A stretch of DNA of 64,000 nt from Actinomadura violacea. Its GTDB lineage: Bacteria; Actinomycetota; Actinomycetes; Streptosporangiales; Streptosporangiaceae. Position 1 is the stretch's first letter. Every line of letters starts with the position of its first letter. The notes under the pieces are model-generated. The model had not been told where the DNA came from, ran no database searches, and saw nothing but the letters and a program-made list of their open reading frames with translations. The position numbers were made by a program, and so were the translations under genes. This document shows, piece after piece, positions 50,412-58,649 of the stretch. The stretch lies in assembly GCF_017573465.1 (NCBI RefSeq), contig NZ_JAGEPF010000016.1, forward strand, positions 62,001-126,000. Reading direction: 5' to 3'.

Positions 50412-52187
50412 TTGAGGTCGGTGCGCGTGCGGGCGCCGTCGTGGTTGCGGGCGCCGTCGTGGTTCGGCGCCCGGCTGCGCCGCGCCGCCGCTGGGGGAGC
50501 GGCGGTGGCGGCGGCGGCGCTCGCCGCCGGCTGGCCGTACTGGCGGGACCGCCCGGGCGCGGCGGCGGTGACGCTGGCGTGCTGCGGCGGGTTCGCCGTC
50601 GCGGGCGGCGTGCTGGCCGCCGGGCGGCTCGGCCGCCGGACCGGCGCGGCGTTCACCGCCGCCGCGGCCGCATGGGCGCTGACCTGGACGGCGAGCTGGA
50701 ACGCGGGCGCCGGGCCGGTGGTGTCGGTGTTCGCGCAGTCGGTCTTCTTCACCGCGATCGGCGTCGGCGTGCTGCTGTACCCCGACGGGCGGCTCGACGG
50801 CGCCGTCGCCCGGCTGTGGACCGGCGTCACCGCCGTCGTCATGATCGGCGGGCAGGCGCTGCTGTGCGCGCTGTCGCGCCCCGAGTGGAACGGGTTCGCC
50901 GCCTCCGCCGTGTGGCCGTCGGCCGCGCCCGGGCGGGAGGCGTTCGGCTGCGCGTACCGGGCCGTCACGACGGTGGAGGCGGTGCTCGCCGGCGCGCTCG
51001 TCATCCTCCTGCTGCTGCGGCTGCCGGGCACCGGACGGCTGGACCGCCGGTACACCGTCCCCGTCGCGGCCGCCGTCACCGTCGGCGTCGCCGGCGCCCT
51101 GGCGGTGCAGGGCTCCCTCATCGGCGGGGACGTGACCCTGGACGACGTGATGGAGGTCTACCTCTTCCAGGGCGTGTCCGCGACGGTGCTGCCGCTGGCG
51201 TTCCTCGCCGCCGCGCTGCGCGCCCGGCTCGCCGAGCTGTCCGCCGCCGAGCGGATGCACCGGCTCACCGACCCGGTGTCGGTGGAGAAGGTGCGCGACG
51301 CGCTGCGCCGCGTCCTGCGTGACGGCGCCCTCGAACTGTGGCTGTGGGCCGAGGACGGCTACGTCGACGTGACCGGGCGCCGCGTCCCGTTCGGCGGCGG
51401 GCCCGCGCCGGGCCGGTGGCGGCACGAGGTCCGCACGTCCGCCGGGGAGCCGCTCGCCGCCGTCGACGCAGACGACCGGCTGCGCGGGCACGAGCCGCTC
51501 GTCGAGGCCGCGCTGGTCGCCGGCGGCCGCGCGCTGGAGACCGTCCGGCTGCAGGCCGCGGCGCGCGCGCACCTGGAGCGGGCGCGGGACGCGCGGGAAC
51601 GGCTCGTCCGGGTGCAGGCGGCGGAGCGCGAGCGGCTCGCCGCCGAACTGCAGGGCAGCGCCCAGCAGCGGCTCCGCGCACTGGAGGCCCTGCTGGAACG
51701 GTTGGAGGAGGCGGCGGGCCATCCGGCGCGCCAGCAGGCGCGCGCGTGCCGCCGGGAGCTGGCGGAGGCCGCCGCCGAGCTGGACGGCCTGGCCCGCGGC
51801 GTGCATCCGGCGATCCTCACCGACGCGGGGCTGGCCGCCGCGATGCGGCTCGTCGCCGCCCGCGCCGCGACGCCCGTCCGGCTCGACCTGCCGGGCCGCC
51901 GCTACCCGCCGGAGATCGAGTCGACGCTGTACTTCGCGCTCTGCGAGGCGCTCGCGAACGCCGCCAAGCACGCCGGCGCCGACGAGATCGCGGTGAGCGT
52001 GCGGGACGAGGCGGGCCGCGTCGTCGCCGAGGTCCGCGACGACGGGGCGGGCGGCGCGGGCGCGGTCCCCGGCGGCGGGCTCGCCGGCCTCACCGACCGG
52101 GTCCGCGCGCTGCGCGGCCACGTCGACGTCGACAGCCCGGCCGGCGGCGGCACCACCGTACGGATCACCCTGCCGGCGCCCCGATAA
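50412..52187 (+). CDS. Membrane histidine-kinase paralog lacking the phospho-acceptor His
   Basis: 591 residues from a TTG with GGAGGGG upstream. The build is the same as the 47584 kinase (AAGWPYWR, ASWNAGAGP, LLYPDGRLD, SVEKVRDALR are shared). The dimerization segment reads ERERLAAELQGSAQQRL: the invariant His is Gln414 and the next Asp is Gly. The ATPase domain is intact, with N-box CEALANAAKHA (N516), DDGAGGAGAVPGGGLAGL and GTTVRITLP. It therefore cannot be phosphorylated at the usual site but can probably bind ATP, suggesting that it phosphorylates H432 of the other kinase in a heterodimer. Confidence 0.9.
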   Translation: MRSVRVRAPSWLRAPSWFGARLRRAAAGGAAVAAAALAAGWPYWRDRPGAAAVTLACCGGFAVAGGVLAAGRLGRRTGAAFTAAAAAWALTWTASWNAGAGPVVSVFAQSVFFTAIGVGVLLYPDGRLDGAVARLWTGVTAVVMIGGQALLCALSRPEWNGFAASAVWPSAAPGREAFGCAYRAVTTVEAVLAGALVILLLLRLPGTGRLDRRYTVPVAAAVTVGVAGALAVQGSLIGGDVTLDDVMEVYLFQGVSATVLPLAFLAAALRARLAELSAAERMHRLTDPVSVEKVRDALRRVLRDGALELWLWAEDGYVDVTGRRVPFGGGPAPGRWRHEVRTSAGEPLAAVDADDRLRGHEPLVEAALVAGGRALETVRLQAAARAHLERARDARERLVRVQAAERERLAAELQGSAQQRLRALEALLERLEEAAGHPARQQARACRRELAEAAAELDGLARGVHPAILTDAGLAAAMRLVAARAATPVRLDLPGRRYPPEIESTLYFALCEALANAAKHAGADEIAVSVRDEAGRVVAEVRDDGAGGAGAVPGGGLAGLTDRVRALRGHVDVDSPAGGGTTVRITLPAPR

Positions 52188-52223
52188 TCGACGGGGCGGC
52201 TCCACCGGCGGACGAGGACGGCG

Positions 52224-53060
52224 ATGACACGGCTCGGTACGGTGGCGGCGCTGCGCCGCTACCCGGTCAAATCGATGCTCGGCGAGGACCTCGCGGAGGC
52301 GGACATCGGCGCGGGCGGGCTCGGCGGCGACCGCCGCTGGGCGCTGCTCGACGCGGAGACCGGCAGGATCGCCAGCGCGAAGAACCCGCGGCTGTGGCGG
52401 GCGCTGCTCACCATGGCCGCGACCGCGGACGGCGACGGCGCGCGCATCGCCCTCCCGACCGGTGAGACCGTCCGCACCGGCGACCCCGGCGCCGCGCAGG
52501 TGCTGTCGCGGGCGCTCGGCCGGCGGGTCGAGCCGGCGTCCGTCCCTCCCGAGGGCGCCACGCTGGAGCGGGCCGTCCCCGAGGAGGTCCTCGCGGCCGG
52601 GGTCACCGCCGAGGTCGCCGTCGAGGAGACGGTGATCGGGCTCGGCGCGCCGTCCGGCGGCGGGTTCGTCGACTTCGCGCCGCTGCACCTGATCGGCACG
52701 GCCACGCTGGAGGCGATCGGCGCCGAGAGCCCGCGCGGCGTCGCCGAGGACGTCCGCTACCGGCCGAACCTCGTCGTGGAGACCGGCGGTCCCGCGTTCG
52801 GCGAGAACGGCTGGGCGGGGCGCGAGATGGCGGTCGGCGACGAGGTCGTCCTGCGCGTCACGGTGCCGACGCCGCGGTGCTCGATCCCGACCCTGGAGCA
52901 CGGCGCGCTGCCCCGCGACCCGGCGGCGCTGCGGGTCCCGGCCGCCCGCAACCGGGTCGAGCCGATGCCGGGCCTCGGCCCGCGGGCGTGCGCCGGCGTG
53001 TACGCGCAGGTGCTGCGCCCGGGGCGGGTCCGCCGCGGCGCCGCCGTCCGGCTGCTCTGA
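52224..53060 (+). CDS. MOSC-domain protein (mARC/YcbX-like)
   Basis: 278 residues. The N-terminal beta-barrel begins TVAALRRYPVKSMLGEDL, GGLGGDRRWALLD. The C-terminal MOSC domain has RYRPNLVVE and the conserved Cys in VTVPTPRCSIPT that would bind molybdenum in mARC-like N-reductases. No ferredoxin domain is attached, so an external electron donor would be needed. It follows the second kinase by 36 nt and may be co-transcribed, though no functional link is evident. Confidence 0.88.
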   Translation: MTRLGTVAALRRYPVKSMLGEDLAEADIGAGGLGGDRRWALLDAETGRIASAKNPRLWRALLTMAATADGDGARIALPTGETVRTGDPGAAQVLSRALGRRVEPASVPPEGATLERAVPEEVLAAGVTAEVAVEETVIGLGAPSGGGFVDFAPLHLIGTATLEAIGAESPRGVAEDVRYRPNLVVETGGPAFGENGWAGREMAVGDEVVLRVTVPTPRCSIPTLEHGALPRDPAALRVPAARNRVEPMPGLGPRACAGVYAQVLRPGRVRRGAAVRLL

Positions 53061-53191
53061 CCCCGCCCGCCCGCTCTGACCTCGCCGCGGGCCGGACGCG
53101 AACGGCCGCGGTTCTGGAACACTGGGACGCGCCGCCGCGCGACCCGGATCATCCGGGCGGCGGCCGGCGGCGAGGGCGCGGACAGGGAGAC

Positions 53192-53812
53192 ATGGGCGAG
53201 CGGGTACGGGTGCGCAAGGACCGTGACGAGCGGCGCGAGCAGATCCTGGTGTGCGCGCGGGAGCTGTTCAGCGAACGGCCGTACGAGGAGGTGTCCAACA
53301 CCGAGATCGCGGCGGTGGCGGGCGTCAGCCGCGGCCTGCTGAACCACTACTTCGGCACCAAGCGGGAGCTGTACCTGGCGGTCGTGGAGCGGATGCTGCA
53401 CATCCCGCCGGTGCCGGTGCCCGCCTACGAGCCGGGCGCGAGCGTCCGCGAGCGGGTCACCGAGAGCATCACCGGCTGGCTGGAGCTGCTGGAGCGCAAC
53501 GCCGGGACCTGGCTCGTCGCGCTCGACATGGCGGCCGGGTCGGCGGGCGACGACGACCTCGCCCGGCTGGTGGACGCGGCGCGCGAGGGCGCGGTCGACC
53601 ACATCACCGAGGTGGTCGGGCTGTCCCGGCTCGCCGCCGAGCATCCGGAGGTGCGCTCGGCGCTGCGCGGGTTCAGCGGGATGGCGGAGGCGGCCACCCG
53701 CGAGTGGCTGCGGCACGGCCGGCTCACCCGCGCGCAGGCGCACGTGCTCCTGGAGGACACGCTCATGCACCTGATCGAGGAGACCGTGCCGAAGATGACG
53801 GCGGCGGGCTGA
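53192..53812 (+). CDS. TetR/AcrR-family regulator
   Basis: 206 residues from the ATG at 53192 with CAGGGAGA upstream. The helix-turn-helix is NTEIAAVAGVSRGLLNHYFGTKRELY, followed by an all-helical domain ending LLEDTLMHLIEE. It resembles the 15429 regulator in its first 60 residues. Convergent with the PaaX-type gene; its target is not evident from the neighbours. Confidence 0.9.
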   Translation: MGERVRVRKDRDERREQILVCARELFSERPYEEVSNTEIAAVAGVSRGLLNHYFGTKRELYLAVVERMLHIPPVPVPAYEPGASVRERVTESITGWLELLERNAGTWLVALDMAAGSAGDDDLARLVDAAREGAVDHITEVVGLSRLAAEHPEVRSALRGFSGMAEAATREWLRHGRLTRAQAHVLLEDTLMHLIEETVPKMTAAG

Positions 53813-53832
53813 ACCCGCGGGGGACGCGGCGC

Positions 53833-54696
53833 TCACACCTCGATGCACTCGATCGCCGCGTCGGCGATCCGCCGGGCCGGCGCCTCCCAGCGGCGGCGCA
53901 GCTCGCGCAGCAGCCGCTGGCCGCGGACGGCCGGCCAGCCGTCCGGCAGGTGCTCGACCGGCAGCCGCGGGTCGGCGCGGACGAGCTCCAGCCACTCCGT
54001 CGTCATCCACAGGTAGCGGGCCAGGTCGTCGGGGGCGCCGGGCAGCGGGTCGGGGCGGTCCCAGCGGCGCAGGAAGGCCCGGTGGCCGGTGGCGAGGCCG
54101 CGCAGGTCGAACGCCTCGCCGAGCATCGCCGGGACGTCGGTCGGCGCCTGCGCCGGGCCGGTGAACACCTTGAGGCGCCCGTCCAGGCCGAGGCCGTCGA
54201 CGAGCGCCGGGACGTCGACCGCCGACGGCGCGATCCACGTGCCGTTGCCGATCGGCCCGAACCCCGCCCAGGCGAGCCGGGCGCGCAGGTCGTGCCGGAC
54301 GCGCCGCCACGACTCCGGCAGCGAGAACGCCAGCACGGTCCAGGTCCCGTCCCAGTCGGTGTTGAGCACCCCGCGCCGCCAGACCCGGTCCTCGCCGTCG
54401 AGGAGGATCGCCTCCGAGCGCGGGGTGAGGCCGAAGTGCATGCGGCGCCCGGCGCGGTGCCGCGCGAGCAGCCCGCGGTCGACCATGCGGGTCAGCGTCG
54501 AGCGGACCGCGTGCTCGCCGACGCCGAGCCGGGCGAACGCGTCGATGAAGCTGCCGGAGAACACCGCGACAGGGCGGCCGAGCACGTAGTTGCCGAGGTA
54601 GGTGAGCATCAGCGACCGGGGCCGCAGCCTCGGCGGCGCCTCCTCGGCGGGCGCCGTGTCCGGGGCGGGCGGTGCCGGCCGGCCTCGTCGTCCCAT
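53833..54696 (-). CDS. PaaX-family transcriptional regulator
   Basis: 287 residues from the ATG at 54696. It has an N-terminal winged helix (LTYLGNYVLGR, VRSTLTRMVDRGLLARHRAGRR), a central segment typical of PaaX (DTDWDGTWTVLAFSLPES-type: NTDWDGTWTVLAF, RARLAWAGFGPIGNGTWIAP) and a C-terminal domain (LWMTTEWLELVRADPRLP). PaaX proteins bind aryl-CoA thioesters. No phenylacetate genes are here, so it may control the adjacent oxygenase region or itself. Divergent from the IclR gene. Confidence 0.9.
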   Translation of the reverse strand: MGRRGRPAPPAPDTAPAEEAPPRLRPRSLMLTYLGNYVLGRPVAVFSGSFIDAFARLGVGEHAVRSTLTRMVDRGLLARHRAGRRMHFGLTPRSEAILLDGEDRVWRRGVLNTDWDGTWTVLAFSLPESWRRVRHDLRARLAWAGFGPIGNGTWIAPSAVDVPALVDGLGLDGRLKVFTGPAQAPTDVPAMLGEAFDLRGLATGHRAFLRRWDRPDPLPGAPDDLARYLWMTTEWLELVRADPRLPVEHLPDGWPAVRGQRLLRELRRRWEAPARRIADAAIECIEV

Positions 54697-54874
54697 CCGC
54701 GCGGCTCCCGTCGTCCCGCCGGCGCACCGCCGCCCCGGGGCGGCGCCCGGGCCCGATGTTCGGCACATGCTTGACCGCTGTGAAGCATACGCCTAACTTC
54801 GAGCCTGACGCCCGAGAGGACCCCCGCATGCGCACACCAGGACGCGGTCCCCGGCCCGCGCGGGGCGGAGCCCC

Positions 54875-55693
54875 GTGACCGCCGGGCCCGCCGAGCCCGC
54901 CCGGACGGCCGAGGCCGGGCGGCGCCCCACCGTGACGAGCCGGGTCCTCGGCATCCTCGGCGCGTTCACGCCGGAGCGCCCCGCGCTGAGCATCACCCAG
55001 ATCGCCCGCCGTGCCGGCCTGCCGCTGTCCACCGCGCACCGGCTCGCCGGCGAGCTGGCCTGCTGGGGCGCCCTCGAACGCGACGCCGAAGGCCTCTACC
55101 GGATCGGGCTGCGGCTATGGGAGGTCGGCGCGCTCGCGAGGGGCCCGGCACTGCGCGAGGCGGCGATGCCGTTCCTGGAGGACCTGTACGAGGCCACCCA
55201 CGAGAACATCCACCTCGCGGTTCTGGACGGCCTGGACGTCGTCTACATCGAGCGGATCTCCGCCCGCGACGCCGTGCACGTGTTCTCCCGTGTCGGCGGC
55301 CGCTGGCCGGCGCACGCGACCGGCGTCGGGCTGGCCATGCTCGCGCACACCGGCCGGGACGTGCAGGAGCGGGCGATCGCCGGGCCGCTGCGCCGCTTCA
55401 CGCCGCAGACCATCGCGACCGGCGCCGAGCTGAGGCGCGTGCTGGCCGAGGTCCGCCGCACCGGGGCGGCGATCAGCGACGGGCAGGTGGAGACGTTCGC
55501 GCTGTCGGTCGGCGCGCCGGTGTTCGGCCCGGACGACACGGTGGTGGCGGCCGTCGCGGTCGTCGTCCCGGCGTCCGGCTGGGAGGCGCGCTCGCTCGTC
55601 CCCGTCGTGCGGGCAGGCGCCCGCGGCATCTCCCGCGCCCTCGGTGCGCCGCGCGCGGTGCGGCCCCCGGAGTCGGCGATGCGGGAGGTCTGA
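54875..55693 (+). CDS. IclR-family regulator
   Basis: 272 residues from a GTG. The N-terminal winged helix is SITQIARRAGLPLSTAHRLAGEL. The effector domain has HLAVLDGLDVVYIERIS, RWPAHATGVGLAMLAH and FALSVGAPVFGPDDTVVAAVAV. It lies immediately upstream of, and in line with, the Rieske oxygenase gene, the usual position for an aromatic-acid-responsive regulator. A TTCCG..CGGAA dyad in the gap is a plausible binding site. Confidence 0.92.
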   Translation: MTAGPAEPARTAEAGRRPTVTSRVLGILGAFTPERPALSITQIARRAGLPLSTAHRLAGELACWGALERDAEGLYRIGLRLWEVGALARGPALREAAMPFLEDLYEATHENIHLAVLDGLDVVYIERISARDAVHVFSRVGGRWPAHATGVGLAMLAHTGRDVQERAIAGPLRRFTPQTIATGAELRRVLAEVRRTGAAISDGQVETFALSVGAPVFGPDDTVVAAVAVVVPASGWEARSLVPVVRAGARGISRALGAPRAVRPPESAMREV

Positions 55694-55722
55694 ACGCCGG
55701 CGGTGCGGGCGCCGCCGGGTTC

Positions 55723-55737
55723 TTCCGTTGGGCGGAA
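55723..55737. promoter_or_regulatory. Candidate IclR operator before the Rieske gene
   Basis: TTCCG-TTGGG-CGGAA, a 5-bp dyad with 5-nt spacer, the form of many IclR-family sites. It lies 76 bases before the oxygenase start and 30 after the IclR gene. Confidence 0.5.
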
Positions 55738-55812
55738 TCGGTGTGGCCCGGCCGCGCGGGCGGCGGGAAGGGTCGTGTCGATCGCACGGTCCTTCACCCC
55801 GAGGAGCAGCCC

Positions 55813-56835
55813 ATGGTCGTCGCGCGCAACCAGTGGTACGTCGCCGCCTACAGCGAGGAGGTGGGCGACGGTCTGCTCGCCCGGACCATCTGCGGCGAGC
55901 CGCTCGTCATGTACCGGACGGGTGCGGGGGAGGCCGTCGCGCTCGCCGACCGCTGCGTGCACCGGCGCTTCCCGCTGTCCAAGAGCAACCGCGACGGGGA
56001 CCGGATCGTCTGCGGCTACCACGGCTTCACCTACGCGCCCGACGGGGCGTGCGTCGCGGTGCCCGGGCAGACCCGGATCCCGCGCACCGCCCGCGTCCCC
56101 GCCTACCAGCTCGTGGAGCAGGACTCACTGCTGTGGGTGTGGATCGGCGACGGGACGGGCGACGCCGCCGCGATCCCGCGCGCCCCCTGGCTGGACTCGC
56201 CGGGCTACACGACCGTCCGCGGCATGGAGCCGCTCGCCGCGCGGTACGAGCTGCTCGTCGACAACCTCCTCGACCTGTCCCACGAGACGTACCTGCACGC
56301 CGGGTACATCGGCACGCCCGAGGTCGCGCAGACCCCGATCACCACCGAGGTGGACGAGGAGGCCGGCGTCGTCTACGTCAGCCGCCGCATGAAGGACGTC
56401 GAGTGCCCGCCGTTCTACTCCAAGTCGACCGGCATCGAGGGCCGCATCGACCGGTGGCAGGACATCGAGTTCCACCCGCCGTGCTTCTACCTGCTGCACA
56501 GCCGGATCGCGCCGACCGGCGTGGAGCCGGGCCCGGACGGCGACGACTCGCGCGCCTTCCACGTGGAGGTCGGCTACGCGATCGTCCCGGAGACCGACAC
56601 GACCACCCACGACTTCTGGTGGGTCGCCCGCGACTTCGCGCTGGACGACGAGGGCGTGTCGCGGTTCCTGCACGACAGCAACCGCACCGTCGTGCTGCAG
56701 GACGTCGAGGCGCTGGACGTGCTGGAGAAGGTGATCGCCGCGGAGCCGGAGGGCTACCAGGAGCTGTCCATCAACATCGACACCGGCGGCCTCGCCGCGC
56801 GCCGGATGCTCCAGCGGCTCACGGCGGAGCGATGA
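55813..56835 (+). CDS. Rieske non-heme iron oxygenase (VanA-type aromatic oxygenase)
   Basis: 340 residues. Rieske [2Fe-2S] ligands are C48/H50 (DRCVHRRF) and C67/H70 (CGYHGF). The mononuclear iron site is in DNLLDLSHETYLHAG with H157 and H162. Length and pattern fit the vanillate O-demethylase/dicamba-type single-component oxygenases. A ferredoxin reductase (VanB-like) is not encoded nearby, so the electron partner is elsewhere. GAGGAG precedes the ATG. Regulated probably by the IclR gene before it; a 48-residue Cys/His protein is coupled to its end. Confidence 0.92.
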   Translation: MVVARNQWYVAAYSEEVGDGLLARTICGEPLVMYRTGAGEAVALADRCVHRRFPLSKSNRDGDRIVCGYHGFTYAPDGACVAVPGQTRIPRTARVPAYQLVEQDSLLWVWIGDGTGDAAAIPRAPWLDSPGYTTVRGMEPLAARYELLVDNLLDLSHETYLHAGYIGTPEVAQTPITTEVDEEAGVVYVSRRMKDVECPPFYSKSTGIEGRIDRWQDIEFHPPCFYLLHSRIAPTGVEPGPDGDDSRAFHVEVGYAIVPETDTTTHDFWWVARDFALDDEGVSRFLHDSNRTVVLQDVEALDVLEKVIAAEPEGYQELSINIDTGGLAARRMLQRLTAER

Positions 56836-56978
56836 GCGCCGGGCGCCTGCGCGTCGAGTGGTCGCCGGGCTCGGACCGGCTCACCGGCATCTGCCACTGC
56901 GGCGCCCGGCACACCGCCGAGGACCCGGCCGAGATCTGGGCCTGGCTGCTCTCGCACCCCGACCACGACGCTTCCTGA
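56832..56978 (+). CDS. 48-residue Cys/His protein coupled to the Rieske oxygenase
   Basis: MSAGRLRVEWSPGSDRLTGI is followed by CHCGARHTAEDPAEIWAWLL and SHPDHDAS. The start ATG overlaps the oxygenase stop (ATGA), so it is made with the oxygenase. CHC...H...HxxH could bind zinc or iron. It is too short for a ferredoxin, and only two Cys are present. Not recognised. It could be an accessory or metallation factor for the Rieske enzyme. A strong terminator follows immediately, which supports the end of the gene. Confidence 0.7.
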   Translation: MSAGRLRVEWSPGSDRLTGICHCGARHTAEDPAEIWAWLLSHPDHDAS

Positions 56979-57010
56979 CCGCGGTGCCGGGGCCGCCCCC
57001 GGCACCGCGG
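56979..57010. terminator. Strong bidirectional hairpin terminator
   Basis: A 14-bp perfect stem (CCGCGGTGCCGGGG, 56979-56992, with CCCCGGCACCGCGG, 56997-57010) around a CCGC loop. It fills the gap between the convergent Rieske unit and the ABC-2 permease gene. Confidence 0.8.
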
Positions 57011-57011
57011 C

Positions 57012-58649
57012 TCAGCCGATGTCGCGGCGCCGGAAGGCGAGCAGCGCCGCCGCGGCGACGGCGATCGCGACGGCGGTCAGGCCGGCGACCGGCGCGATCT
57101 CGAACCCGCCGCCGGGCAGCTTCGGCGTGTGCGTGAACGGCGAGGCGTCCATGGCCGCCTGCGGCAGCTTCAGCAGCGGGCCGACCTGCCCGAGCAGCAG
57201 GCACGCGGCCAGCACGCCCCACCCGGCGGACGCCGCGCGGGGAAGCACGCCGAAGATCAGCGCGGTCACGGCGGCGAGGACCCACACCGCCGGCAGCTGG
57301 ACGAGCGCGGCGCCGAGCTGGCGGGGGATCTGGCCCGCCAGGTCGTGCGAGCGGGCGCCGTGCACCAGCCCGATCGCGAGGCCGGTGACCGCCAGCAGGA
57401 CGACCGTGCCCGCGATGGTGACGGCGAGGCCGGCGAGCGCCCAGCGGGTCCGGCCGACGGCGGTGGCGAGCACCGGTTCGAGGCGTCCGCCGCTCTCCTC
57501 CGCCCGCATCCGCAGCACGCCCTGCACCGCGTAGGCGGAGGCGAACAGGGCCATCAGGCCCATGGCGGTGGCGAGGAACGCGTCGGCGACGTCGTGCTGC
57601 CCGCCCATCTTCCGGATGTCGTCCAGGACGGCGCCGCTGCCGTTGACGAGGTCGCCGACGCCGTCCGCGACGCCGCCGATGGCGAGCCCGTACACCAGGA
57701 ACGCGGTGGTCCAGCCCAGCAGGGTGCCGCGCTGCAGCCGCCACGCCAGGGCGAGCGGGCCGCGCAGCGACGGCGCGGCCCGCGCCGGCCCCGGCGACGG
57801 GGCGAGGATCCCGGCGCCGAGGTCGCGGCGTCCGGCCAGCGCGTACGCGGCGGCGGCCAGGACCGCGAACGCCAGCAGGGGCAGCAGCAGGACGGCCCAC
57901 TGCTCGTCGGCGTGCGGGCGCACCCGCTGCGCCCAGCCGATCGGGGACAGCCATGCCACCCAGTGCGCGGAGCCGGCGTCCGCCACACCCCGGAGCAGGT
58001 ACGCGGCGCCGAGCGCGGCGAACGCCAGCCCGTTGGCGAGCCGGGACGTCTCGGCGAGCTGCGCGGTGACGGCGGCGACCCCGGCGAACACCAGGCCCGT
58101 CCCGAACCAGGACAGCCCGAACGCGACCGACCCGGCGGCCGGCAGCCCGAACACGATCATGACGATGGCGGCCAGGGACGCCGCGGTCGCGGCGGCCGTC
58201 ACGGCGGCGGCGAGCGCGGCGGTCAGCGGCGCGCGGCGTCCGACGGCGGCGGCGCCGACCAGCTCCAGCCGTCCGGTCTCCTCCTCGGCGCGCGTGTGCC
58301 GGACGACGAGCAGCACGCACATGACGGCGGTGAGCGCGGCGCCCGTCGCACCGACGCGCCACGCGCTCACGCCCGCGGCGGTGTGGTCGTTCAGCACCGG
58401 TCCGTACAGGGCCCGCATGGACGGGTTCCGGTCGATGCCGCGCGCGAAGCCCTCCAGCGACGCGGGCGAGTCGTACCCGTTCTTGAAGCTGTACACGGTG
58501 CTCGCGACCAGCGCGGTCAGCACGTAGATCCAGGCCGGCATCATCACGCGGTCGCGGCGCAGCCACATCTTCAGCAGCGTGCCCGCGCCGGCGAGGCCGC
58601 CTCCCGCGCGCGCGGCGCGCGCCGCCGGCCGCAGGGTCACGGCGGTCAT
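57012..58649 (-). CDS. ABC-2 type exporter permease (polyketide-exporter-like)
   Basis: 545-residue membrane protein with two homologous halves, each with about six helices (first half from LLKMWLRRDRVMMPAWIYVL, second from LALAWRLQRGTLLGWTTAF), as in actinomycete exporters annotated for polyketide antibiotics. The ATG at 58649 overlaps the ATPase stop. It works with that ATPase to expel a hydrophobic compound or drug. No biosynthetic genes adjoin, so self-defence or efflux of an external agent is possible. Confidence 0.9.
   Translation of the reverse strand: MTAVTLRPAARAARAGGGLAGAGTLLKMWLRRDRVMMPAWIYVLTALVASTVYSFKNGYDSPASLEGFARGIDRNPSMRALYGPVLNDHTAAGVSAWRVGATGAALTAVMCVLLVVRHTRAEEETGRLELVGAAAVGRRAPLTAALAAAVTAAATAASLAAIVMIVFGLPAAGSVAFGLSWFGTGLVFAGVAAVTAQLAETSRLANGLAFAALGAAYLLRGVADAGSAHWVAWLSPIGWAQRVRPHADEQWAVLLLPLLAFAVLAAAAYALAGRRDLGAGILAPSPGPARAAPSLRGPLALAWRLQRGTLLGWTTAFLVYGLAIGGVADGVGDLVNGSGAVLDDIRKMGGQHDVADAFLATAMGLMALFASAYAVQGVLRMRAEESGGRLEPVLATAVGRTRWALAGLAVTIAGTVVLLAVTGLAIGLVHGARSHDLAGQIPRQLGAALVQLPAVWVLAAVTALIFGVLPRAASAGWGVLAACLLLGQVGPLLKLPQAAMDASPFTHTPKLPGGGFEIAPVAGLTAVAIAVAAAALLAFRRRDIG

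Noticed and set aside
53833..54696. A phenylacetate catabolic cluster inferred from PaaX
   Set aside because: No paa ring-epoxidase or ligase genes are present in the window; PaaX-family proteins regulate other pathways too.
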